A stretch of 7,379 nucleotides of DNA from Bacteroidia bacterium (GTDB lineage Bacteria > Bacteroidota > Bacteroidia > Bacteroidales > CAJPTX01). Shown here in pieces: positions 1 to 5,715 of this stretch (position 1 is the stretch's first letter; each line of letters starts with the position of its first letter). A program made the position numbers and the translations under genes. The stretch covers positions 1-7,379 of the forward strand of contig CAJPTS010000091.1 in NCBI GenBank assembly GCA_905373625.1. Direction: 5' to 3'. The notes below the pieces were generated by a model that was not told the origin of the DNA, did not search any database, and worked only from the letters and a program-made list of their open reading frames with translations.

Positions 1-468
1 GTCTATCGCGAAGACGCCTATCAGGTTGAGGTCTTGCCCGACCAGTTTTCCCTCCCAGGACGCGTTAAAGATCATGCAACGGCACGCGCAGATTTGGACG
101 GGTGGTGCGTATGCGGATATAACACAGATCGGCTCAATCCTGGTGGACTGAAATATTTTCCCCTCGAGTGCGAATATGCGTGGGTGTATTTTACGCTCAA
201 AGGAGCAGTGGGGCAGACCATTACATTAGAAATCGGTGATGTCGCCTACCCCATGCATTACAACTTCGAGCGCAATGCATACGAAGCGAGTGTATATCTC
301 AAGCAAGGGGTTTACAGCTATCGATACTCTTCGCAGGGAGTTAATGTAGAAGGCGTGAGTGCCGAGACGCGAAATGATTATTGGGCGCTGGTATATTATA
401 GAGAGCGTGGTGCACGTCACTGGCAGCTCATCAAGGTTGCGAACAGCGTGACAGATTTTAAGCCTTAA
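1..468 (+). CDS. T9SS plug-like protein (DUF5103 family), C-terminal part, cut by left window edge
   Basis: The frame is open from base 1 and ends at TAA 466-468, giving 155 residues of a protein that starts outside the window. The TTG at 34 is only an internal codon. The C-terminal pattern is that of DUF5103 proteins: a strand reading WVYFTLKG, then MHYNFERNAYEASVYLKQG, the VYSYRYS strand, and the ending ETRNDYWALVYYRERGARH. From family knowledge, DUF5103 proteins are about 400 residues and are now described as T9SS plug proteins. They bind the large outer-membrane translocon SprA/Sov from the periplasm and close its pore when no client is being exported. What is visible here is the last third, a beta-sandwich-like domain. 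No partner gene is visible beside it; the next gene starts 122 nt later with its own promoter. Recognition rests on remembered family motifs, not on a search. Fairly sure of the family, less of the exact role. Confidence 0.8.
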   Translation, partial: VYREDAYQVEVLPDQFSLPGRVKDHATARADLDGWCVCGYNTDRLNPGGLKYFPLECEYAWVYFTLKGAVGQTITLEIGDVAYPMHYNFERNAYEASVYLKQGVYSYRYSSQGVNVEGVSAETRNDYWALVYYRERGARHWQLIKVANSVTDFKP

Positions 469-483
469 GCGTGAGCACAGACT

Positions 484-515
484 AGTTACACTACGAGTGC
501 AACTGCCTATCTTTT
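484..515 (+). terminator. possible terminator after the plug-like gene
   Basis: Bases 484-492 (AGTTACACT) pair with 496-504 (AGTGCAACT) across an ACG triloop, with a single A/C mismatch. The T-rich stretch (ATCTTTTATT) begins about 5 nt after the stem rather than directly at its base, so this is a weaker terminator than the two strong ones in this window. It lies 15 nt past the stop codon of the plug-like gene, in the right place to separate it from the kinase operon. Confidence 0.35.
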
Positions 516-531
516 ATTCTGTTTGCAAGAT

Positions 532-563
532 TTTGGCGAAATCATATTTTTGTTGTAACTTTA
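532..563 (+). promoter_or_regulatory. Bacteroidota-type promoter of the kinase/regulator operon
   Basis: TTTG at 532-535 is followed after exactly 20 nt by TAACTTTA at 556-563. The Bacteroidota primary sigma consensus is TTTG, 19-20 nt, TAnnTTTG, so only the final G is missing. Transcription would start near 570, leaving a leader of about 20 nt before the GTG start at 591. No strong Shine-Dalgarno is present there; the leader is A+T-rich, as is usual in this phylum. Confidence 0.65.
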
Positions 564-590
564 TATAAGAGTACTATAAAACGAAATATT

Positions 591-2561
591 GTGAGATGTT
601 CTTACTTACCGACGATCATCATACTACTCCTGTCGTGTAGTACAAGTATTTGTCGGGCGCAAGGAAATGAAGAGCTGCAAACCCTTTTGCACGAGTTGCG
701 TGCCAATAATCTGGGACGAACCGAGGCATCGCGCGCAATATTGCGAGACTTTGCCAATGCGTATAACATTGCGATAGATACATTACGGCGTGACGCGGAC
801 TCCACGTATACCTATTCAGTTGCACGTTTGGTATTAGCGCAGGTGCTGCACGAACAAGGCGACTATACGAACTCCACACAGCTCTGTAACGGTATCATAA
901 ATTACTTCTACGATGGTCAAGATACTGTTCACGCCTTTACGAGTTTAATTTTACAGAGTGCGAATTTTATTCAGTTGGGGCTTTTGGCAGATGCCGTGCC
1001 GCTGATCGTTAAGTCGCAGGCATTGGCATTGTCAGCCGCAGATTCGGTTTTACAAGTGCGTGCTCTTTCCATGATGGGCACTCTTTATCTGTCTGTTGAT
1101 AAGCCCGATGCGAGTATGGTCTATACGAGTGAGGCGATAGAGCAGTGTAGGCAGATACATCGTGGTGTGAAAGAAAAACTCCTGACAGATCTTCTCTGTA
1201 AACAGAGCGAAGCCTATCTGAAACTCGGCAATGCAGAGCAAGGGCTAATAGCACTTGCAGAGGCCATCAGCATGAGTGATGCTAACCTCGATTGGCAACT
1301 ACGATCGAAGACGCATAGGCTGCTCGGCGATCTATATTTGGCTCTCGGACGTATGCCGAAGGCTGAACAAGCGTATCTAGAGGCGCTCTATTTGTCGCAG
1401 CAGGAGGTGAACCTTACGCAAAGAGTCTTTATACTGCGTCAGTTAAGCGAATTACGTCTACAACAAAAAAGACACAACGACGCGTTAGTGTACAATACAC
1501 GCGCCCTTCACCTGTCCGATTCGTTACGACTGGCGGGGCTGCTGCGTAGTATCTTGTGGCAACGCTACCAGTTGACGCGTGAGCAAAATCCCGCTGAAGC
1601 GCTACGAAATCTGGAACGACATATTTACCTCGGAGACTCCCTTGTCAATTCTGCTGTGCAGACCAAATTAAGTGTATTGCACGAACGCTACGAACGCCAG
1701 TTGCGCGAGCAGCAGATACAGGTGCAGCAACTACAGATCTCGCAAGACCGATATGCCAAGCTGATACTCGGAGCATCTATATTTCTGCTCTTTATCCTTT
1801 CAGGACTCCTGTACTGGTTGACTCGGCAGCGTAAAAAGCGCTTGCAGTATATGGAAGAGATTAACATATCTAAGAACCGCTTCTTTTCCATCATTTCGCA
1901 CGATGCAAAGAATCACGCCATAGCCATTCAGATGGTATTGGGACAGCTCCTAACTTATTACTCGTCGTTGACCTCAGAGCAAATTAAGGAGTTCTTGGTA
2001 CAGCTGAAAAGCGCCGCCGATATGCAGATAGAGTTCCTCCTGAACCTATTGAATTGGGCGCGTCTACAGCTAGATGCTATACCGTATCGTCCCGTGCAGT
2101 TTGATGTAATGGAGTTGGTGCACAAGAATGCCGCGTTCTTTGCTCTGCCACTTTCTAACAAATCGCTCCAACTCATCTTGGACTGTCCCGATTCGGTTGT
2201 GCTTTATGCAGATCGAGACATGGTCGATGTCATCTTACGAAACCTCCTCTCCAATGCCGTAAAGTTCTCGCATCCGAATTCCGCTATAACCATTAGTGTT
2301 TATGAACAAGCGCACGAAGTGGTTTTACAGGTAACTGACAGAGGGCTAGGGATGACAGGTGAACAAATTGCGAAAATCGGGCGTATAGAACAGCGAATGC
2401 TTCATACGGGTACGCGAGGGGAAAAAGGCTCAGGGCTGGGGCTAATACTGTGTATGTCTTTGGCACGTACGAATGGGGCGAGAATAGAAGTGGAATCTGA
2501 AGGACAAGGAAGAGGAACTAGAGTTCGCGTGCGCTTTGAGACGAACCGAAAGAAAATATAA
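591..2561 (+). CDS. TPR-containing membrane sensor histidine kinase
   Basis: 656 residues. Start chosen at GTG 591 because it gives the only reading with a signal-like N-terminus (hydrophobic LPTIIILLLSC at residues 6-16). This could be a lipobox ending at Cys16 or a type I signal cut near residue 23. Residues about 75-311 form six TPR-like helix pairs spaced about 40 residues apart (for example GDLYLALGRMPKAEQAYLEA at 246-265), predicted periplasmic. A polar, Gln/Glu/Arg-rich coiled coil (355-388) leads to one transmembrane helix (391-410) and a basic TRQRKKR stop. The cytoplasmic part has an H-box with His437 (SHDAKN), an N-box with Asn551/Asn555 (NLLSNAVKFS), G1 DRGLGM (583-588) and G2 GEKGSGLGL (610-618). 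It should autophosphorylate His437 and pass the phosphate to the regulator encoded 17 nt downstream. The H-box lacks the usual proline. Similar TPR kinases are widespread in Bacteroidota; the ligand is unknown. Confidence 0.95.
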   Translation: MRCSYLPTIIILLLSCSTSICRAQGNEELQTLLHELRANNLGRTEASRAILRDFANAYNIAIDTLRRDADSTYTYSVARLVLAQVLHEQGDYTNSTQLCNGIINYFYDGQDTVHAFTSLILQSANFIQLGLLADAVPLIVKSQALALSAADSVLQVRALSMMGTLYLSVDKPDASMVYTSEAIEQCRQIHRGVKEKLLTDLLCKQSEAYLKLGNAEQGLIALAEAISMSDANLDWQLRSKTHRLLGDLYLALGRMPKAEQAYLEALYLSQQEVNLTQRVFILRQLSELRLQQKRHNDALVYNTRALHLSDSLRLAGLLRSILWQRYQLTREQNPAEALRNLERHIYLGDSLVNSAVQTKLSVLHERYERQLREQQIQVQQLQISQDRYAKLILGASIFLLFILSGLLYWLTRQRKKRLQYMEEINISKNRFFSIISHDAKNHAIAIQMVLGQLLTYYSSLTSEQIKEFLVQLKSAADMQIEFLLNLLNWARLQLDAIPYRPVQFDVMELVHKNAAFFALPLSNKSLQLILDCPDSVVLYADRDMVDVILRNLLSNAVKFSHPNSAITISVYEQAHEVVLQVTDRGLGMTGEQIAKIGRIEQRMLHTGTRGEKGSGLGLILCMSLARTNGARIEVESEGQGRGTRVRVRFETNRKKI

Positions 2562-2578
2562 AAGGGGAAGGATACGAG

Positions 2579-3232
2579 ATGGCAAAAGTACTAGTAGTAG
2601 ATGATCATGTGCTTTTTCGTTTAGGCGTGTGTACGGCGCTAAAACTGGGATCGAAGCCACATGAAGTGGTAGCTGAGGTAGGAACGGCTCATGAATGTAT
2701 GGAGTATTTGATGAGCGAAGCGCAAAAACCTGATCTACTATTATTAGACATCATCCTGCCAGACGAGTCGGGCGAAGAGGTGGCACGCAAAGTGCGCAAA
2801 ATGTACCCAGACATTAAAATCTTGATCCTCTCGGCAGAGACATCAGAAGAGGTACTACTCAACCTCGTAGAAACGGGCATAGATGGCTTTGTATCTAAAG
2901 AAAGTGTACAAGAGGAGCTCTATTTTGCCATAGAGGTCATCATGAATGGGGGAGAGTACTTTGGGAAGGATATCAATAGCTTACTTCAGAGCTTGATGTC
3001 AGATGCTAGCCGAAATGAGCGCTTGCGTGCTAAGTCTTTATTCTCGGAGCGCGAGCGGATGGTAATAGAGTTGTGCAGTGAGGGCTATCCCACAAAGATT
3101 ATTAGCGATAAGATGGGCATCAGTCCTCGTACGGTAGATGCGCACAAGGCGAATATCTTTGCCAAATTGGGGATCACCAACACCGTAGAGTTGGTACGCT
3201 ACGCAGTAAAACACCGCTTGGTAAAACTCTAA
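2579..3232 (+). CDS. NarL/FixJ-family response regulator with LuxR-type DNA-binding domain
   Basis: 217 residues, the normal length for this family. The receiver domain spans about residues 1-125: acidic pair Asp8/Asp9 (VVDDH), phospho-acceptor Asp57 in LLLLDIILPD, switch Ser85 (ILSAE) and Lys107 (VSKES) are all present, so it should be phosphorylatable. A linker (126-153) leads to a LuxR-type helix-turn-helix at 154-217, with LFSERERMVIELCSEGY, then ISDKMGISPRTVDAHKANI, then the KLGITNTVELVRYAV ending. The ATG at 2579 is preceded by a purine-rich ribosome-binding stretch (AAGGGGAAGGA, 2562-2572), 6 nt before the start. It follows the kinase stop by 17 nt with no promoter or terminator between, so the two are almost certainly co-transcribed and cognate. 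It would act as a cytoplasmic transcription factor, probably a dimer. Its target genes are not evident from the window. Confidence 0.96.
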   Translation: MAKVLVVDDHVLFRLGVCTALKLGSKPHEVVAEVGTAHECMEYLMSEAQKPDLLLLDIILPDESGEEVARKVRKMYPDIKILILSAETSEEVLLNLVETGIDGFVSKESVQEELYFAIEVIMNGGEYFGKDINSLLQSLMSDASRNERLRAKSLFSERERMVIELCSEGYPTKIISDKMGISPRTVDAHKANIFAKLGITNTVELVRYAVKHRLVKL

Positions 3233-3248
3233 AGCTAGAACTAGGTTC

Positions 3249-3264
3249 AAGGTACGACCTTTAA
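3249..3264 (+). terminator. weak hairpin after the response regulator gene
   Basis: AAGGT (3249-3253) and ACCTT (3257-3261) pair across an ACG triloop, 16 nt past the regulator stop codon. The stem is only 5 bp and the following T-run is short, so efficient termination is doubtful. It is listed only because no better terminator is visible for the operon. Confidence 0.2.
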
Positions 3265-3499
3265 AAACTGCGCAAAGTACGTTTAGAGAGGGCTTCGGGT
3301 ACGCGTTGCGGGGCTTGGTTGCACTGCCTCGGGGGCAATTCACAACTGGTGGATGACGGTTCGTACATGCTGAGGCTATTACACGGTAAAAAAATCGGCG
3401 AATTAGACGATTTAACTTAGTCAGGACGTTGTGGGCAACGCACTATTTATTGATAGATCGTACTACGTATTTATACTACTGCCAAATTTAATTTCGTTG

Positions 3500-3507
3500 T
3501 ATCTTTG
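3500..3507 (+). promoter_or_regulatory. -7 promoter element of the lipoprotein gene
   Basis: TATCTTTG is an exact match to the Bacteroidota -7 consensus TAnnTTTG and lies 23 nt before the ATG at 3531, giving a predicted leader of roughly 15-20 nt. The five bases before it (CGTTG) resemble those before the kinase promoter. No clear TTTG is present 19-20 nt upstream (around 3477-3481), so it may be a weak or activator-dependent promoter. Confidence 0.55.
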
Positions 3508-3530
3508 TGTTAGACTGAATTTGTGAAGAA

Positions 3531-4127
3531 ATGAAATGTAACGCGTGTCGGCTCATACTATTTACTGTATTGCTCTCACCCTTGTTATGGGTGGCGTGTC
3601 AGAAGAATACGGGGCTGCAAAATGATAAGGTGGTTGAACCTGCATTGGTAGAAACGCTTCAGCTGGATTTCTCACAATCTCTCCCCACAGAATGGCACGG
3701 CGAGTGGGTATACTGTGGACGTGTAATTGACCCACAGTATTTCTTGAACGAAGACCTGCCTCAGGAACTGCGCGATGCGGATTTCTTTGTTGATATTACA
3801 AAAGCGCCGTCGGAGAACGTTGATAAATGGGCAAATGCGCGCCTGCGTACCATTTATAAAACGCTCTTTGCACACCGAGCAGAACATGCAGAGCAAATCA
3901 AGAAGCGTGCAGTTGTCACGGAACATTCTTTTGCAGTTCCTAGCTACCTCACTCCGCTTTATCTACGAGAGGGTGATAAGGTAGTAAAGGTTGCGACCGA
4001 CCTAAAAGCTGGTAACAAGCTCAGCTGCTACGTGTATGGTAAAAACTTCGCTCTTGAGTTTCGCTCAGACCGCATTGTAATCGCAGATACGACTCCCTTC
4101 CGTTGGATTGTACTAAAACGCATCTGA
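3531..4127 (+). CDS. small predicted lipoprotein of unknown family
   Basis: 198 residues; I do not recognise the family. The start ATG 3531 gives a lipoprotein-type signal: basic MKCNACRL, a hydrophobic core ILFTVLLSPLL, then WVAC with Cys23 as the likely lipidated residue. Trp at -3 is atypical for a lipobox but the rest fits. The mature part has about 175 residues. A mixed region includes HGEWVYCGRVIDPQYFLNED (56-75). It is followed by a charged, helix-like segment at about 95-127 (NARLRTIYKTLFAHRAEHAE within it). The end looks beta-rich: YLREGDKVVKVATDL, LSCYVYGKNFALEF, then RIVIADTTPFRWIVLKRI at the very C-terminus. Remaining cysteines are at 62 and 166 and could form one disulfide. It probably sits in the cell envelope, anchored by lipid. 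It has its own -7 element, and 104 nt without a strong terminator separate it from the next gene, so read-through is possible. Confidence 0.85.
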   Translation: MKCNACRLILFTVLLSPLLWVACQKNTGLQNDKVVEPALVETLQLDFSQSLPTEWHGEWVYCGRVIDPQYFLNEDLPQELRDADFFVDITKAPSENVDKWANARLRTIYKTLFAHRAEHAEQIKKRAVVTEHSFAVPSYLTPLYLREGDKVVKVATDLKAGNKLSCYVYGKNFALEFRSDRIVIADTTPFRWIVLKRI

Positions 4128-4231
4128 TGTATTTCACACGCTGCTAAGCTACGCAGCACACAACTTTTACATATGTGCGTTCGTTTTATTACGAGAGTAT
4201 TTAAAGTGTAACCCACTAAATAGAAATAAAA

Positions 4232-5254
4232 ATGAAGAAATTAGTACTAGTAGCCTCAACCATCTTATTCGCTACAGCTGCCACTTTCGGACAGACAGTG
4301 CTCCAGGAGAAGACACATGGGATACTACCGGGCAATCCGAACCCCATGATCGTTACCGAATTTAGTACTCCAGGAGTGGCAGGTGAGAATGTAACTTGGG
4401 ATTTTAGTGCTCTCCCACAAAAAGCAGCTTTCTACGGACACGTGGAAGAACCGCACGCCTACAATCCGCCTGTAGAAGCAACCAAGAGCAACACGCTCCT
4501 CGTTGAAGATGATCTGGAAGCTTTCATGACCACTAATGCTAAAGAACTCCGCGTATTAGCTAACCGTGTTGGCTCTTTTGTGCGTACGTATGAAAAGCCT
4601 GTTCTGAAAATGCGTTACCCATTTGCGTATGGCGATCGTTTTGCAGATCGTACCCCTTCTACGATTTATTATACCAATAGCAATTATACACAGAAGTACG
4701 AATTAGCGTACAGTGTAGAAGCTGATGCCTACGGAACTCTTCTCCTTCCAGGGACAACATTAAAGAATGTATTACGTGTTGTTACAACGCACTCCTATAT
4801 CTACGAGAACAATTACACCTCGACGGTGGTGACCTACCGCTGGTACGTAAAATCGCACCGCTACCCAGTTCTGTCGCTCATATTTGAGAAACGCAACGAT
4901 GGTACTCTCTACCCGATTAAGGGGGCATACAATGCCGTTGTAGAAGCACCAGAAATTCTAGCAAAGGCTGAAAAAGCGGGCAATGGAGTAGTTACTACAC
5001 TGAACCTCTACCCGAACCCGTTCAATGCTTCTCTGAATGTAAATTATACCCTCAGCGCTCGTACCAATGTTACAATTGCATTATACAATGCGCAGGGCTT
5101 ATTGGTTAAGACGCTTTTGCAACAAGAGCAAGAGGAAGGAGTATACACTTCTACTTTCACAAGCGAAGTGGAAAATATCCCCGCGGGTATGTATGTATTG
5201 CGCGTAGAAGCTAACGGTGGAGTACTCTCGCAGCAAGTTGTTAAAGTGCAGTAA
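4232..5254 (+). CDS. secreted protein with T9SS type A C-terminal sorting domain
   Basis: 340 residues. A type I signal peptide (KKLVLVASTILFATAATFG, cleaved near residue 20 before Gln21) sends it to the periplasm. The last 85 or so residues form a classical T9SS type A sorting domain: LNLYPNPFNASLNVNY, the VTIALYNAQGLLVKTL strand pair, then EGVYTSTF, IPAGMYVLRVEANG and the terminal VLSQQVVKVQ. In known T9SS clients this domain directs export through the outer membrane and is removed, often with attachment to A-LPS. The 230-residue passenger has no enzyme motif I recognise and no cysteine. Its motifs ENVTWDFSAL, MRYPFAYGDRF and ADAYGTLLLPGTTLKNVLRV recall a widespread uncharacterised group of T9SS-sorted proteins of Bacteroidota. 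The ATG follows an A-rich leader (AAATAGAAATAAAA), normal for the phylum. The 104 nt upstream hold a 5-bp GCTGC/GCAGC hairpin but no convincing promoter. A strong terminator follows. Confidence 0.93.
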   Translation: MKKLVLVASTILFATAATFGQTVLQEKTHGILPGNPNPMIVTEFSTPGVAGENVTWDFSALPQKAAFYGHVEEPHAYNPPVEATKSNTLLVEDDLEAFMTTNAKELRVLANRVGSFVRTYEKPVLKMRYPFAYGDRFADRTPSTIYYTNSNYTQKYELAYSVEADAYGTLLLPGTTLKNVLRVVTTHSYIYENNYTSTVVTYRWYVKSHRYPVLSLIFEKRNDGTLYPIKGAYNAVVEAPEILAKAEKAGNGVVTTLNLYPNPFNASLNVNYTLSARTNVTIALYNAQGLLVKTLLQQEQEEGVYTSTFTSEVENIPAGMYVLRVEANGGVLSQQVVKVQ

Positions 5255-5276
5255 TTCCTTTGTATTTTGATCTTAT

Positions 5277-5311
5277 GGCGTTATACAGTTCTTCTGTGTA
5301 ACGCCTTTTTT
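5277..5311 (+). terminator. strong intrinsic terminator of the T9SS-sorted protein gene
   Basis: GGCGTTATACAG (5277-5288) pairs with CTGTGTAACGCC (5294-5305) over all 12 positions, with one T/G wobble, across a 5-nt TTCTT loop. Six T residues (5306-5311) follow directly. It lies 22 nt after the stop at 5254. It also decides the start of the next gene: a longer frame beginning at TTG 5267 would translate straight through this hairpin, so the ATG at 5318 is preferred. Confidence 0.92.
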
Positions 5312-5317
5312 ATTGCC

Positions 5318-5671
5318 ATGTTAGACCCAGTACGTGAATATGCTCTTGCCCTCCCAGGCGTCCAAGAGTCTTTTCCCTTTAATGAGGATACTTTAGTTTT
5401 CAAGGTAGGGAGTAAGATGTTCCTCGTGTTAGCGCTTGAGAAACAACCAATTCCCATTACTGTAAAATGTGAACCGCAAAAAGGCGAGGAGCTGCGTGAA
5501 CAATATCCGACCATACAAGCCGCCTATCATTTCAACAAACGCCACTGGATCACCCTAACTGACCCCACGGCGCTCCCCTTTACATTCGTCTGTTCACTAA
5601 TTCGGGCGTCGTATGATCTTGTATACAACGGCTTAACACGCAAAGAGCGTCAGACTATTGCAGATGCTTAA
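5318..5671 (+). CDS. MmcQ/YjbR-family protein
   Basis: 117 residues, the usual length of this family. The ATG at 5318 is chosen because the MmcQ/YjbR fold starts here (MLDPVREYALALPGVQESFP) and because the upstream extension would run through a terminator. Family motifs are all visible: LPGVQESFPFNEDTLVFKVG (13-32), then KMFLVLAL, the KCEPQKGEELREQYP loop, YHFNKRHWITL and the C-terminal SYDLVYNGLTRKERQ helix. The fold is a small alpha-beta unit resembling a CyaY-like or DNA-binding domain. Family members are cytoplasmic and mostly uncharacterised; DNA binding has been proposed and should not be taken as shown. No Shine-Dalgarno precedes the ATG. How it is transcribed is unclear, as the preceding terminator ends only 6 nt before the start codon. 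It converges with the membrane protein gene on the other strand. Confidence 0.92.
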   Translation: MLDPVREYALALPGVQESFPFNEDTLVFKVGSKMFLVLALEKQPIPITVKCEPQKGEELREQYPTIQAAYHFNKRHWITLTDPTALPFTFVCSLIRASYDLVYNGLTRKERQTIADA

Positions 5672-5691
5672 TAACCAACGACGAAAGCAGA

Positions 5692-5715
5692 AATAAAATT
5701 TAGAGGAATTTTGTT
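5692..5715. terminator. possible A+T-rich bidirectional hairpin between convergent genes
   Basis: AATAAAATT (5692-5700) pairs with AATTTTGTT (5707-5715) with one wobble and a 6-nt loop. Being symmetrical and A/T-rich, it could help end transcripts from both sides, and it overlaps the stop codon of the minus-strand gene (5714-5716). The stem is weak and has no separate T-tract, so this is only a candidate. Confidence 0.25.

Larger units (their letters stand above)
3233..3530. other. 298-nt non-coding region between the regulator and the lipoprotein gene
   Basis: No reading frame here looks like a gene; the only long antisense frame is a shadow of the regulator. The region is in two parts. Bases 3301-3360 are about 62% G+C (37 of 60 by count) with several short G/C-rich self-complementary stretches, while 3441-3500 are about 30% G+C. 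A 6-bp inverted repeat AAATCG/CGATTT lies at 3392-3397 and 3408-3413. The only recognisable regulatory element is the -7 hexamer-like site at 3500-3507. I cannot match the G+C-rich part to any known RNA family. Confidence 0.6.

Noticed and set aside
3242..3262. GGTTCAA segment as the T-arm of a tRNA
   Set aside because: No acceptor, D or anticodon arms can be built around it and no CCA end is present.
3038..3343. 101-codon antisense frame over the end of the response regulator
   Set aside because: Its bulk is the complement of the well-conserved LuxR domain and it has no plausible protein features or ribosome-binding site.
3427..3440. CGTTG/CAACG hairpin as a terminator before the lipoprotein gene
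   Set aside because: A 5-bp stem with a 4-nt loop and no following T-run; chance pairing is likely.
4140..4158. GCTGC/GCAGC hairpin after the lipoprotein gene as a terminator
   Set aside because: The stem is only 5 bp with an 8-nt loop and is followed by ACACAA rather than a T-tract.
4168..4175. TACATATG as a -7 promoter element for the T9SS-sorted protein gene
   Set aside because: It matches TAnnTTTG at 7 of 8 positions but has no TTTG 19-20 nt upstream and leaves a leader of about 50 nt; too weak to list as a feature.
5267..5317. Longer N-terminus for the MmcQ/YjbR protein beginning at TTG 5267
   Set aside because: The added 17 residues do not resemble the family, the stretch is the intrinsic terminator itself, and the family's conserved start matches the ATG at 5318.
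5281..5514. 77-codon antisense frame over the start of the MmcQ/YjbR gene
   Set aside because: It is the complement of a recognised conserved domain and would run through the terminator hairpin.
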